This document shows positions 45,362-54,813 of a DNA stretch of 64,000 nucleotides, piece by piece. A program made the translations under genes and the position numbers. The first letter of the stretch is position 1. Every line of letters starts with the position of its first letter. Location: contig NZ_CYGY02000074.1 of assembly GCF_900007165.1 (NCBI RefSeq), forward strand, positions 1-64,000, in the 5' to 3' direction. The stretch comes from Paraburkholderia piptadeniae. Lineage in GTDB: Bacteria; Pseudomonadota; Gammaproteobacteria; Burkholderiales; Burkholderiaceae. The notes below the pieces were generated by a model. It was given only the letters and a program-made list of their open reading frames with translations. It was not told the DNA's origin and searched no databases.

Positions 45362-45509
45362 GGCAGGTCTCCTCAAGCTGGCGTTGAGCGGCCGGCGATT
45401 GCAGCCGCGATGCCCGCATTCTTCGCTTTCCGGCCGCCGCGCGACAGTGACCCGAATGACAATTTTCGCTAGGATTGGGTCATTCGCATTTCCGCTCCGG
45501 AGGCCACGA

Positions 45510-46562
45510 ATGGCCCGCCACGCTTCCCGTTCTGTTTTTCCCAACGCTGCCGTCCCCACGCCTCGCCGCGTCAAGACCGCCACCCGCAACGCCACGGCGA
45601 AAAAGCCGCGCAGGCATGTGATCGCCGCGATCGCCTTCGACGGCATCAGCCCATTTCACCTGTCCGTGCCTTGCGTCGTCTTCGGCGAGGATCGCAGCGA
45701 CGGCGGCGTGCCCGTTTTCGATTTCCGCGTCTGTTCGATCGAGACTGGCCCGCTGTCGACGACAGCCGGTTTCTCGATCGCCGCAACGCATGGCCTCGAA
45801 GCGCTCGCCGATGCCGACACGATCATCGTGCCCACCTGGCGAGATCCGCACGAAGATCCGCCCATAGCGCTGCTCGACGCATTGCGCGCCGCTCACGCGC
45901 GCGGCGCGCAACTGGTCGGCCTGTGCCTCGGCGCGTTCGTGCTCGCCGCCGCGGGCCTGCTCGACGGGCGCCCCGCAACGACGCACTGGGCGTGGGCCGG
46001 CGACTTCGCGCGCCGCTTCCCGAAGGTGAAGGTCGATCCGCAAGTCCTGTATGTCGACGACGGCGACATCCTCACGTCGGCGGGCACGGCGGCGGGACTC
46101 GACTGCTGCCTGCATGTCGTGCGCAAGCTGTGCGGCGCGCAAAGCGCGAACTATGTCGCGCGGCGCCTCGTCGTACCGCCGCATCGTCAAGGCGGACAGG
46201 CGCAATACGTGCAGCAGCCGATGCCGCAAGACGTGCGCGGCGATCGTCTCGCCGCGCTGCTCGACTGGGTGAACGGCTCGCTCGACGCGCCGCATACGCT
46301 GGATTCGCTCGCCAGCCGCGCCGCAATGAGCCGCCGCACGTTCACGCGTCACTTCAAGGCCGCGACGGGCACGACTGTCGGCGCGTGGCTGCTCGCGCAA
46401 CGGCTTACCCGCGTGCAGCAATTGCTCGAGAGCACCGACGAGTCGATCGAATCGATTGCGGGGATGGCGGGATTCGGCTCGACGGCTTCGCTACGTCAGC
46501 ATTTCACCGACGCGTTCAGGACATCGCCGTCCGCATGGCGGCGGGAATTTCGCGGCGTGTGA
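45510..46562 (+). CDS. GlxA family transcriptional regulator (DJ-1/PfpI domain plus AraC HTH)
   Basis: A 350-aa regulator. Residues about 35-215 form a DJ-1/PfpI-like domain (VIAAIAFDGISPFHLSVPC, GAQLVGLCLGAFVLAAAGLLDGRPATTHW). Residues about 245-350 form the AraC-type HTH pair (DSLASRAAMSRRTFTRHFKAATG, SIAGMAGFGSTASLRQHF). GGAGG six bases before the ATG at 45510 fixes the start. Divergent pairing with a cysteine hydrolase is common for this family and suggests regulation of that gene. Confidence 0.93.
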   Translation: MARHASRSVFPNAAVPTPRRVKTATRNATAKKPRRHVIAAIAFDGISPFHLSVPCVVFGEDRSDGGVPVFDFRVCSIETGPLSTTAGFSIAATHGLEALADADTIIVPTWRDPHEDPPIALLDALRAAHARGAQLVGLCLGAFVLAAAGLLDGRPATTHWAWAGDFARRFPKVKVDPQVLYVDDGDILTSAGTAAGLDCCLHVVRKLCGAQSANYVARRLVVPPHRQGGQAQYVQQPMPQDVRGDRLAALLDWVNGSLDAPHTLDSLASRAAMSRRTFTRHFKAATGTTVGAWLLAQRLTRVQQLLESTDESIESIAGMAGFGSTASLRQHFTDAFRTSPSAWRREFRGV

Positions 46563-46613
46563 CGCGCGGCCGACACAGCCCGCGATTCGCCGGGCCGACA
46601 GCTACTAAGGCCG

Positions 46614-47360
46614 TCAGCCCTGGGTGAAGTACCGCGCGATATAGAGCAGCAGCGCGACGAAGAAAATCATCGCGGCCCATGCCCAGTGGGGCAGCACGTG
46701 CGGATCGTGCTCGTGATGCAGGCCGTGCAAGAGCGAATGCGCGGCGCGGCCCGTCAGCGTGCCGCCGTGATGGTGGTCGTGCAGCCGCGCCCGGCGTGCG
46801 ACGCCGCTCAAGCTGATCGGCCGCAGGAACACATGCTGGCGGCGCCCCTGCGTGGCCGTCGCGCGATTCGGCCCCTTGCCGTGCTTCGCCTGAACGACCG
46901 CGCAGAACTCGGTGAAGAAATCGTCGGCGAGCTCGTGCAGCGCATTTTCGATCTGGCGCGCGGGCAGTTCCGAGAGCGGCCCGGTCGCGGTCGCCCACAC
47001 CGAATAGTCGATGCGCGTGCTCGGGCCGCGACCCGGCAAATGAAGCGCATCGTCGGTGCGCAGCGATACGTCGATCTGTCCGCGCAGCGAGCCGACACCC
47101 TCCGCGCGCGCCTTGAAATTCAGCGTGCGGTGCGGCTTGTCGCTATCCGGGCCGTCTTCGCTCGCAACGTGCGCGCGAATCTGGTAATGCGCGCGCAATG
47201 GTCCGAGCGGCACGGTCATCGTCAGCAGATATTCGCCGCCCTGGAGCCGGCGCAGCGACTCGCAGTTGTCGAGACTCGCGCGCAACAACGCGAGATCCTG
47301 CAGCGCGTCCCAGACTTCGGACGGCGCGAGCGGCACCCTCAACGCGTCGTTCAATTCCAT
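46614..47360 (-). CDS. CoxG-like SRPBCC protein with C-terminal membrane anchor
   Basis: A 248-aa protein. Residues 1-150 are a CoxG/SRPBCC lipid-binding-like domain (VPLAPSEVWDALQDLALLRASLDNCESLRRL...GEYLLTMTVPLGPLRAHYQ). A His-rich linker follows (LHDHHHGG...LLHGLHHEHDPH, residues about 190-225), then one hydrophobic segment near the end (WAWAAMIFFVALLLYIARYF). GGGGAGG precedes the ATG. CoxG recruits CO-dehydrogenase maturation factors to the membrane, but no cox genes are here, so another role is likely. It lies 33 bp after the DUF427 gene. Confidence 0.82.
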   Translation of the reverse strand: MELNDALRVPLAPSEVWDALQDLALLRASLDNCESLRRLQGGEYLLTMTVPLGPLRAHYQIRAHVASEDGPDSDKPHRTLNFKARAEGVGSLRGQIDVSLRTDDALHLPGRGPSTRIDYSVWATATGPLSELPARQIENALHELADDFFTEFCAVVQAKHGKGPNRATATQGRRQHVFLRPISLSGVARRARLHDHHHGGTLTGRAAHSLLHGLHHEHDPHVLPHWAWAAMIFFVALLLYIARYFTQG

Positions 47361-47393
47361 GGCAGCCTCCCCGAAATACGCGCGACTGCGGGA

Positions 47394-47858
47394 TCAGGAC
47401 GTCTGATCGATGCGGTCGACGCGCGATGCGTAAAACGCCAGATAACCCCTGATCTGCTTGACCTCTTCTAACGGGTTTTCATAACTCCAGACTGCGTTTT
47501 CGATGACCTCGTCTTCGGTGCGAAGATGAAAGTACGACGCCTCACCCTTGAACGGGCAGCGCGATTGATGAGTCGATCGTTCGAGCCGCGCCATGTTCAC
47601 GTCGGCGCGGGGAAAATAAAACACGTCGGGATAGCCGGTTTCGCTCAGCGTGAGCGCGCCGAACGTATCCGCGAATGTCACGCCCTGGTGGATCACGCGC
47701 ACCCGGTGCCGGTTGGTCGTGATACGGATCGTATGGGGCGCCCGCCCATGCCCGCCGTGCGCTGGCGCACCACCGGACGCATCGCCGGGGTGGCCGCCTC
47801 GTACGGCATCGGCGCCGTCCGCGCCGTCGGCGCTTCCGCTAGCTGGGGCATCGTTCAT
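47394..47858 (-). CDS. DUF427 domain-containing protein
   Basis: A 154-aa protein. The first ~45 residues are low-complexity (Gly, Ala, Asp, His; GADGADAVRGG...HGGHG). The remainder is a DUF427 domain: HRVRVIHQGVTFADTFGALTLSETGYPDVFYFPRADVNM, then the hallmark CPFKGEASYF and AVWSYENPLEEVKQIRGYLAFY. GGAG supports ATG 47858 over the frame start at 47909. The family has no settled function. Being 33 bp upstream of the CoxG-like gene on the same strand, it may be co-transcribed with it. Confidence 0.87.
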   Translation of the reverse strand: MNDAPASGSADGADGADAVRGGHPGDASGGAPAHGGHGRAPHTIRITTNRHRVRVIHQGVTFADTFGALTLSETGYPDVFYFPRADVNMARLERSTHQSRCPFKGEASYFHLRTEDEVIENAVWSYENPLEEVKQIRGYLAFYASRVDRIDQTS

Positions 47859-48285
47859 GTCGTCCGCTCCGCTGATGGGCACGTGCTTGTCCTGTCCGAC
47901 TGGCCGCATGGCTGAACCGTCAGCCCGGCACTCGCGGCACGCGCCGCCTCGTTGTGATTCTGCGGGGCGCGTCTCCCTCGGCCACGCAGCGCCGGCTTCG
48001 CTTCGATATGGCGACCCTGGATGCGGCGAAGCGACGAGCGTGTTCGTGGCGTGGCTTCATTATTGACCAAACGCCGGGGGATTGCGCGACCTTCGTTGGC
48101 TGGATGGGGTCTCTACCGATTGCCGGCGCGCACGTGTTGCGCCGCGCCCACGCCGCGTGCGGAAAGGGCGTTCGGCGCGGTCTCGGGCAAGCCTTCGGGC
48201 ATGCGTCGGGCCGCGCGTTGCACAGCCTCGCAGCCCGCCCGCCTGCCGTCGTTCCCGGCGAGCTTTGCGGGCAATTCCGGCCCGC
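47859..48285. other. gene-poor interval
   Basis: About 430 bp of very GC-rich sequence. Several open frames cross it on both strands, but their translations are Arg/Ala/Pro-rich and lack family character. One on the plus strand overlaps the end of the next gene. It could hold the promoter of the DUF427 gene and a decayed gene. I see nothing definite. Confidence 0.35.
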
Positions 48286-48783
48286 TTACTGCGTGGCGAA
48301 GTAGAACCCCGCCTTGGCCGTGCCGCTCGCCGGCACCGTGACGGCCTTGGACTGGTCGAGATCCTTGTAGGAAGCGTGCACGGTGTAGCGGCCGGGACGC
48401 AGCCTGACCAGCATGTACGGCCCGCGCGAAGTCGCGTCGAGTACGTCGGCGCTATGCGCATCGACGATCTTCACCTTGACGTCCGCGAGGTAGTCTGAAC
48501 CGGGGCCCGTGAAGCGCAGCGACAAAGGCCACTGGCTTTGCGCCGCGAGCAGTGCCTTCGATTCGTCGAGACCGACGCCGCCCGACGTGTACGACACGTC
48601 GCCCTGCTGCTGAACCTGCGGCAGGCCGCCGCCGTTGACGTTGCCCGCGCTCGTGTTATCCGTGGTGCTGCCGCCCGTGGTTTCGCTCGCCTGCTGTGCG
48701 AAGGCGCCGCCCGCGAGACCGAGCGTGAGAACTGTCGCAGCCGCGGCCGTCACGGCGCGTGCGGGGATACGACGATGGATCAT
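48286..48783 (-). CDS. secreted protein with carboxypeptidase-regulatory-like fold
   Basis: A 165-aa exported protein. The signal peptide (residues 1-29) ends AFAQ. A Ser/Thr/Gly/Asn-rich linker follows (residues about 30-60). The C-terminal part (about 75-165) is a beta-rich domain (VKVKIVDAHSADVLDATSRGPYMLVRLRPGRYTVHASYKD), typical of carboxypeptidase-regulatory or PEGA-type domains of periplasmic proteins. An AAAGGAG site supports ATG 48783. Function unknown; I recall similar small proteins in other Burkholderiaceae. Confidence 0.75.
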   Translation of the reverse strand: MIHRRIPARAVTAAAATVLTLGLAGGAFAQQASETTGGSTTDNTSAGNVNGGGLPQVQQQGDVSYTSGGVGLDESKALLAAQSQWPLSLRFTGPGSDYLADVKVKIVDAHSADVLDATSRGPYMLVRLRPGRYTVHASYKDLDQSKAVTVPASGTAKAGFYFATQ

Positions 48784-48940
48784 TGCGTGGCTCCTTTTGG
48801 GGCGATCCCAAACAGTCCTGACGAGCGTATGCACGCAAGCTGTATGCCCGTTTGTTCGCCATTGCCGTCATTCCCGTCATTCCCTCTCCGCGCCGTAAAT
48901 CGGCGCCTGCACAGCCGGCACGCATTGCGCGCGACCACGA

Positions 48941-48978
48941 AAAAAAGCTGCCGCCCTTTTCCAGGAGCGGCAGCTTTT
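48941..48978 (-). terminator. Rho-independent terminator downstream of the DegP-type gene
   Basis: AAAAGCTGCCGC (48943-48954) pairs with GCGGCAGCTTTT (48967-48978) around a 12-nt loop. Read leftwards the stem is followed by a run of T. It lies about 50 bp after the protease stop. Confidence 0.85.
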
Positions 48979-49030
48979 ACCGGTCACAGCCGATCGTCAG
49001 TCCAGCATCAGCCCGATTGTCATCTGATCG

Positions 49031-50554
49031 TCAGCCGAGATCGACGGGCACGAAGATCTGCGCGTTGTCGCGCTGGATCAGCAGCGCGAGGCTGTTGCCC
49101 GCCGCCGACACCGCCTGCTTCAGCTGATCGACGTTCGATACAGCGCGTCCGTTGACGGCCAGAATCACGTCGCCCGGCTGGATGCCCGCGCTGGCCGCCG
49201 CGCCGCCCGCATCCTGCACCAGCAGACCGTGCGAGACGGAAGCGCTGCTCTTCTCCGCCGGCGTCAGCGGACGCACGGCGACGCCGAGGCGCCCTTGCAT
49301 CTGCGCGGGGCCTCTATCGTCGTTTGACGCGACCTTCGCATCCGACAGCGAGCCGATCGTCACCTTCACGTCCTTCGTCGACTTGTCGCGCCATACCTTG
49401 ACATCGGCTTGCGTGCCCGGCTTGAGGCCCGCGATCTGCGACGGCAGGTCCGACGAATCCGTCACGTCCGTGCCGTTCACCGACAGGATCACGTCGCCCG
49501 GCTGCAAGCCCCCCTTCGCGGCAGGACCGCCCGGATCGACCGAGCTGACGAGCGCGCCTTGCGGCTTCTTCATACCGAACGAATCGGCGAGCGTCTGGTT
49601 CATGCCCTGCACGGCGACGCCGAGACGTCCGCGGCTCACATGACCCGTCTTCACGAGATCGTCCTTGACCTTGATCGCCTCGTTGATCGGGATTGCGAAC
49701 GAAAGGCCCTGGAAACCGCCCGTCTGCGAATAGATCATCGAGTTGATGCCGATCACTTCGCCTTGCAGATTGAAGAGCGGTCCGCCCGAGTTACCCGGAT
49801 TCACGGGCACGTCGGTCTGGATGAACGGCGTGTAGTTCTCGTTCGGCAGCGAGCGCGACTTCGCGCTGATGATGCCCGACGTCACCGTGTTGTCGAAGCC
49901 ATACGGCGAGCCGATCGCGACGACCCACTGGCCGACCTTGCTTGCGCGCGGATCGCCGATCTTCACGGTCGGCAGATCCTTCGCGTCGATCTTCAGGACT
50001 GCGACATCCGACTGCTTGTCCGCGCCGACCACTTTCGCCTTGAACTCGCGCTTGTCGGTGAGCTTCACGGTGACGACGTTCGCGCCGTCTACGACGTGCG
50101 CGTTCGTCAGGATGTACCCGTCGCCGCTGACGATAAAGCCGGAACCGAGGCTCGCGCTCGGCTGGTCGCCGCCATCATCGCCGCCACCACCATTCGGGCC
50201 TTGCATGCCCGGCATCTGGTCGAAGAAGTGGCGGTAGAACTGATAGAACGGGTCGCTCGGATCGATGGGCAACTGGCCGTTGCCATTGCCGTTGCCGTTG
50301 CCGCGCATCGACGCCTGCTTCACGACGTGCTTCGCGCTGATGTTGACGACGGCGGGACCATACGTTTCGACGAGGCCCGAAAAATCCGGAATGCCCGTTT
50401 TCGCCGCGGCCTCGGCGGGCATCATCGCGGCGGCCTGCGCGGGCGAGATCACCTGCGGAGCGGGCACGTTGCGGTGGCCGGCGACGTAGCCCGCCGACAA
50501 GGCGATAACGACGGCCGCTGCAACGGCGCCTCGGGTCAGCATTCTTGCTTTCAT
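49031..50554 (-). CDS. Do/DegP-MucD family periplasmic serine endoprotease
   Basis: A 507-aa envelope protease and chaperone. An N-terminal signal or anchor (residues about 1-28) is followed by a trypsin-like domain with His in LTNAHVVDGA, Asp in SDVAVLKID and Ser in GNSGGPLFNLQGE. Two PDZ domains follow (about 290-380 and 400-500: VDPGGPAAKGGLQPGDVILSVNG, QDAGGAAASAGIQPGDVILAVNG). A short Gly-Asn repeat near residue 90 (RGNGNGNGNGQ) lies ahead of the protease core. AGGAG supports ATG 50554. It sits 114 bp after a two-component system on the same strand. Confidence 0.94.
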   Translation of the reverse strand: MKARMLTRGAVAAAVVIALSAGYVAGHRNVPAPQVISPAQAAAMMPAEAAAKTGIPDFSGLVETYGPAVVNISAKHVVKQASMRGNGNGNGNGQLPIDPSDPFYQFYRHFFDQMPGMQGPNGGGGDDGGDQPSASLGSGFIVSGDGYILTNAHVVDGANVVTVKLTDKREFKAKVVGADKQSDVAVLKIDAKDLPTVKIGDPRASKVGQWVVAIGSPYGFDNTVTSGIISAKSRSLPNENYTPFIQTDVPVNPGNSGGPLFNLQGEVIGINSMIYSQTGGFQGLSFAIPINEAIKVKDDLVKTGHVSRGRLGVAVQGMNQTLADSFGMKKPQGALVSSVDPGGPAAKGGLQPGDVILSVNGTDVTDSSDLPSQIAGLKPGTQADVKVWRDKSTKDVKVTIGSLSDAKVASNDDRGPAQMQGRLGVAVRPLTPAEKSSASVSHGLLVQDAGGAAASAGIQPGDVILAVNGRAVSNVDQLKQAVSAAGNSLALLIQRDNAQIFVPVDLG

Positions 50555-50668
50555 CGCGTACTCCTGACTGGGAGAGATTGGACTCTGATGTCTCGAAGAG
50601 TACGTGGCGTCACTTAAATCAATCTTAAACAACGCTAACGGGATGCAAGCCTTGCGCGGGCGGCAAAT

Positions 50669-51970
50669 TCAGAAACGCACGTTGACTTGCAGGCCGCCGG
50701 CGGGTGCATCGTCGAGCGTGACGGCCGCGTGGTGCTGAAGCGCGATGCGCCTCACGATCGCAAGCCCGAGACCGCTGCCCGACACGTCCGTGCGCGCGCG
50801 ATTCACGCCCGCGCCGACGCGATAGAAACGGTCGAACACGCGGTCCCGCTCGCCGGGTGGAATGCCCGGACCGCTATCGGCGATCTGCACGACGGGCCTG
50901 CCGTTCTCGACGCGCAGACATACATCGACGCGCCCGCCGCACGGCGTGTATTTGGTTGCGTTGTCGATCAGGTTGTTGAGCATCACGCGCAGCGCTTCGG
51001 CATCGCCGGGGACGGTGGCCGGTTCGCTCGCCTCGATGCCGAGATCGACGCGGCGCTCCTGCGCGAGTGGCAGATAGGCGGTGACACATTCGTGGATCAG
51101 CGCGTCGAGATCGACGGTGGCTGTTGCCGCGTGTCCATCCGGTTCGGAGCGCGCGAGCGCGAGCAGCTGCTCGGCAAGACGCGTCGCACGCGTGACGCCC
51201 GCTTGCAGATCGTCGAGCGCTTCGCGGCGCTCCGTTTCGTCGTGCGCGCGCGCCACCAGTTGGGCCTGAATCTGCACAGCGGCGAGCGGCGTGCGCAACT
51301 CATGTGCGGCATCGGCGACGAAGGCCTTTTGCGTATCGAGCGCGCCCGCCAGTCGCTCGAGCAGACCGTTCAACGCACGGACGAGCGGCTGCACTTCGAG
51401 CGGCAGACGCGAATCGGGCAGCGGGTCGAGCGCCTCGGGGTGGCGCGTGTCGAGCGCGCCCGTGACGCGCCGCAAAGGCGCAAGCCCGCGTCCGACGACG
51501 CCCCACACGGCCACGCCCAACAACGGCAGCAAAACGATCAGCGGCCACAGCGTGCGCAGCGCGACGTTCGCCGCGAGCCGGTTGCGCACCGACACGGGCT
51601 GCGCGAGTTGCACGACGTTATCGCCGACGATTGCGCCATACACGCGCCAGTCGCCGCGCTCGGTGCGCTCCGTCGAAAAGCCGAGCTCGGCGCGCGGCGC
51701 GAGCGGCGCGCGCGGATGCGAGTAGTACATGAGCACGCCGTTGCGATTCCAGATCTGCAGCACGATGCCTTCGTCGCCCGTATCGCGCGAGCTGAGCACT
51801 TGCGAGAACGGCTCGGCGGGCAGCGCGGCGGCGATTTCCTGCAGCTGGTAATCGAACAGTTCGTTGGCTTCGGCGAGCGCCTGACGGTAGATCAGCCAGC
51901 CCGCAATGCCGACGCCGAGCAACACGATAGCGAGCAGCCAGAACAGCAATTGACGGCGAATCGAACGCAT
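50669..51970 (-). CDS. sensor histidine kinase (QseC/TctE-like)
   Basis: A 433-aa inner-membrane sensor. Two membrane segments (residues about 9-28 and 143-160) enclose a ~115-residue periplasmic domain. A HAMP-like linker leads to the phospho-acceptor motif DAAHELRTPLAA (His223). The ATPase domain has the N-box LIDNATKYTP, G1 IADSGPGIPPGERDRVFDRFYR and G2 GSGLGLAIVRRI. AAGGAAG precedes the ATG, 4 bp after the regulator's stop. Its partner is the response regulator directly upstream; the signal is unknown. Confidence 0.93.
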   Translation of the reverse strand: MRSIRRQLLFWLLAIVLLGVGIAGWLIYRQALAEANELFDYQLQEIAAALPAEPFSQVLSSRDTGDEGIVLQIWNRNGVLMYYSHPRAPLAPRAELGFSTERTERGDWRVYGAIVGDNVVQLAQPVSVRNRLAANVALRTLWPLIVLLPLLGVAVWGVVGRGLAPLRRVTGALDTRHPEALDPLPDSRLPLEVQPLVRALNGLLERLAGALDTQKAFVADAAHELRTPLAAVQIQAQLVARAHDETERREALDDLQAGVTRATRLAEQLLALARSEPDGHAATATVDLDALIHECVTAYLPLAQERRVDLGIEASEPATVPGDAEALRVMLNNLIDNATKYTPCGGRVDVCLRVENGRPVVQIADSGPGIPPGERDRVFDRFYRVGAGVNRARTDVSGSGLGLAIVRRIALQHHAAVTLDDAPAGGLQVNVRF

Positions 51971-51974
51971 CGTG

Positions 51975-52637
51975 TCAGGCTTCCTTCGCGATCATGTAGC
52001 CGAGACCGCGCACGTTGCGTATCAGTTCGGCGCCAAGTTTCTTGCGCAGCGCGTGGATGTAGACCTCGACGGTATTGCTGCCGATCTCCTCGCCCCAGCC
52101 GTACATCTTCTCTTCGAGCTGGCTCTTCGACAGCACGGCGCCCGGCCGCGCGAGCAACGCGGCCAGCAGCGCGAACTCGCGCGCGGACAGCGCGACGGGC
52201 GCGCCATCGAGCGTCACCTGATGCGACGCGGGGTCGAGCGTCAGATTGCCGTGGCGTATCGTCGATTCGCTGCGTCCCGACTGGCGGCGGATCAGCGCAC
52301 GCATCCGGGCGCCGAGTTCGTCGAGATCGAACGGCTTGACGAGATAATCGTCGGCGCCGGCGTCGAGTCCTTTCACGCGATCCGCGACGGCATCGCGCGC
52401 GGTGACGATCAGCACGGGCAATTGATGGCCGCGCGCGCGCAGCGTGCGCAACACGTCGAGGCCGTCGCGCCTGGGCAAGCCGAGATCGAGCAGCACGAGA
52501 TCGTAAGGCTCGCCCGCCGCCGCGCTCAACGCGGACTCGCCGTCCTGCACCCAGTCGACCGCGAAGCCTTCGCCGCGCAGCGCCTTGCGGACGCCTTCGG
52601 CGATCATCCGGTCGTCTTCAACGAGAAGTATGCGCAT
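51975..52637 (-). CDS. OmpR-family response regulator (QseB/TctD-like)
   Basis: A 220-aa DNA-binding regulator. The receiver domain (1-120) has the acidic pair E7-D8, phospho-acceptor Asp51 (LLDLGLP), Thr79 and Lys101 (VKPFD). The winged-helix output domain (about 125-218) includes LSAREFALLAALLARPGAVLSKSQLEEKMYG and SNTVEVYIHALRKKLG. The start at 52637 (MRILLVEDD) is the family start; the open frame to 52736 is not needed. It forms an operon with the kinase and probably acts on the protease gene that follows. Confidence 0.94.
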   Translation of the reverse strand: MRILLVEDDRMIAEGVRKALRGEGFAVDWVQDGESALSAAAGEPYDLVLLDLGLPRRDGLDVLRTLRARGHQLPVLIVTARDAVADRVKGLDAGADDYLVKPFDLDELGARMRALIRRQSGRSESTIRHGNLTLDPASHQVTLDGAPVALSAREFALLAALLARPGAVLSKSQLEEKMYGWGEEIGSNTVEVYIHALRKKLGAELIRNVRGLGYMIAKEA

Positions 52638-53020
52638 CGCTTTGTATCCGTTCCGGCTGTTCCGCCGTCGTGTTCCGGGATGGTTTTCCAATGCCAGCAT
52701 TCTAGCGCCCGAGCGCTGCGCACATGGCCGATGCATGCAGGCTGCATGTCCTCGCGATGCGCCGCCGGACGCGGCGTGGCGCGCGCTACACGCCGCACTG
52801 CGCGCGTCTCATCATTTTGTTCTCGGTGTCACGGCAACTCTCTACAATGAGCGCTTTTGCATCGGGCGTGCGGTCTCTTTCGCTTGCCGGTGCTTGCATT
52901 TGCCTTTCCAGGCCGTTCGTTCCACGCTGCTTGTCATGGTGCTTGCCGCGCTGCGTTTGCGTTGTCCGCCGGTGCGCCGCGACACCGACTTGCGCTGATC
53001 ATTCGCCGAATTTCTTCTAC
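52638..53020. other. divergent intergenic region, response regulator / dacB
   Basis: About 380 bp without a supported gene. Promoters of both divergent units must lie here; a TACAAT hexamer near 52841 could be a -10 for dacB. Open frames through it have no recognisable content. Confidence 0.4.
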
Positions 53021-54646
53021 ATGCCGCTCGCCTTCGCTTCACCTGTTTCGTCGTATGCCCGTTCGCTCGCACGCCGCTTCAGATCGTTGACGGTCTCGCG
53101 CGCCGCCGTCGTGCTGTTCGCCTGTTCGGCGCTCGCCGTCGCCGCGCCCGCACAGGCGCGCAAGAAAGCGCAGCATCCCGCCGTCAACGTCACCACGGTA
53201 TTGCCCGCGCCCGTCATGGCGGGCTTGCAGCGCGCGCATGTGCCGCTGTCGTCGATCAGCGTCGTCGTCGAGAAGGTCGGCGACCGCACGCCCGTCCTCG
53301 CGCTGAATGCGGGTCAGCCGATGATGCCCGCGTCGACGATGAAGCTCGTCACGACCTATGCGGGCCTGTCGATGCTCGGCCCCGACTACCGCTGGAAGAC
53401 CACGGCCTATGCGCAAGGCGACGTCGACGGCAACGGCGTGCTGCACGGCAATCTGTACATCCAGGGCACGGGCGATCCGAAGCTCGTGCCCGAAGAGCTG
53501 ATCGATCTGGTCCAGAAGATCCACAAGGCGGGCATCACGGGCATCGACGGCGCGCTCGTGCTCGACAAGCGCTTCTTCGATCCGTCGACGCGCGACCTGC
53601 CCGCGTTCGACGACGACGTGAGCGCGCCGTACAACGTCGGCCCCGATCCGCTGCTGTATGCGTTCAAGTCGCTGTCGTTCACGATGTCGCCGAACGACGA
53701 CGGCAAGGTGCAGATCGACGTGCTGCCCGCGCTCGCGCAGTTGCAGATCGACAACGAGCTGCGCGCGACGCGCGGCCCGTGCCGCGGCGAACTCGTGACG
53801 CCGGCCGTCACGCCCGCTTCCAACGGTGTCGTCAATGCGTCGTTCGTCGGCGACTATCCGCTGCGCTGTGGCGAGCGCACGGTCAACGTGGCCGTCCTCG
53901 ATCACACGACCTTCTTCGCGGGCGGCTTCCTCGCGCTGTGGCAACAGACGGGCGGCACGTTCAATGGCACGACGCGCGAAGGCGCCGTGCCCATCGATGC
54001 GAAGCTCGTCGCGACGCACCAGGGCCCGGTGCTGTCGGACATCGTTCACGACATCAACAAGTTCAGCAACAACACGATGGCGCGCAATCTGTTCCTGACG
54101 ATCGGCGCCGTCACGAGCAAGCCGCCCGCGACGCCCGCGAAGTCGGCGGCGGCCATCGAATCGTTCCTGCATCGCAGCGCGATGCCGATGGAATACCTGA
54201 CGCTCGACAACGGCTCGGGCCTGTCGCGCAACGAGCACGTCACGGCGCTCGCACTCGCCGATCTGCTGCAAAGCGCGAACGCGAGTCCCGTCGCGCAGGT
54301 GTTCGTCGATTCGCTGCCCGTGGTCGGCGTGGACGGCACGATGCGCAACCGTCTGGCGTCGAAGCCCGTCAACGGCAATGCGCACATCAAGACGGGCACG
54401 TTGCGCGACGTGCGCGCGATCGCAGGCTACGTCGCCTCCGCCGATGGACAGAGCTATGTGGTCGTCAGCCTGATCAACGATCCGCACGCGGAAGCGGCGC
54501 GCGCCGCGCATGACGAACTGCTCGAATGGGTGTACCAGGGGCCTTCGACGATGCTGGCGGAAACAGCCGCGCCGGTCGCTGTCGAACGCAGCGCGGCGCC
54601 GCACCGCAAGACCAGGACAAACCCTCAGCGGCGCGGCGCTCACTGA
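53021..54646 (+). CDS. dacB: D-alanyl-D-alanine carboxypeptidase/endopeptidase (PBP4, DacB)
   Basis: A periplasmic penicillin-binding protein trimming and cleaving peptidoglycan peptides, 541 aa. The signal peptide (residues about 24-47, AAPAQA) follows an unusually long N-region. Active-site motifs: SxxK as Ser105-Lys108 (PASTMKLVTTYAG), SxN as SNN in DINKFSNNTMARN, and KTG in HIKTGTLRDVRA. The GTGDPKLVPEEL block starts the inserted domain typical of PBP4. ATG 53021 was chosen from the signal peptide; the frame is open to 52724. Confidence 0.93.
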   Translation: MPLAFASPVSSYARSLARRFRSLTVSRAAVVLFACSALAVAAPAQARKKAQHPAVNVTTVLPAPVMAGLQRAHVPLSSISVVVEKVGDRTPVLALNAGQPMMPASTMKLVTTYAGLSMLGPDYRWKTTAYAQGDVDGNGVLHGNLYIQGTGDPKLVPEELIDLVQKIHKAGITGIDGALVLDKRFFDPSTRDLPAFDDDVSAPYNVGPDPLLYAFKSLSFTMSPNDDGKVQIDVLPALAQLQIDNELRATRGPCRGELVTPAVTPASNGVVNASFVGDYPLRCGERTVNVAVLDHTTFFAGGFLALWQQTGGTFNGTTREGAVPIDAKLVATHQGPVLSDIVHDINKFSNNTMARNLFLTIGAVTSKPPATPAKSAAAIESFLHRSAMPMEYLTLDNGSGLSRNEHVTALALADLLQSANASPVAQVFVDSLPVVGVDGTMRNRLASKPVNGNAHIKTGTLRDVRAIAGYVASADGQSYVVVSLINDPHAEAARAAHDELLEWVYQGPSTMLAETAAPVAVERSAAPHRKTRTNPQRRGAH

Positions 54647-54813
54647 GGATTCCTTCTAGCGAAGCGCTGCGCGGCGCGTCGCGAGGCGTTGTACGCTGTC
54701 GGGCAGTATGAAAATGGCGTCGGCAAACACGCACAAGCAGGGCATCATCGCGCGCAAGCCGCACACGATGCACGCCGATCGTCGAACGATGCCGCAAACA
54801 ATAAAGACAATGC

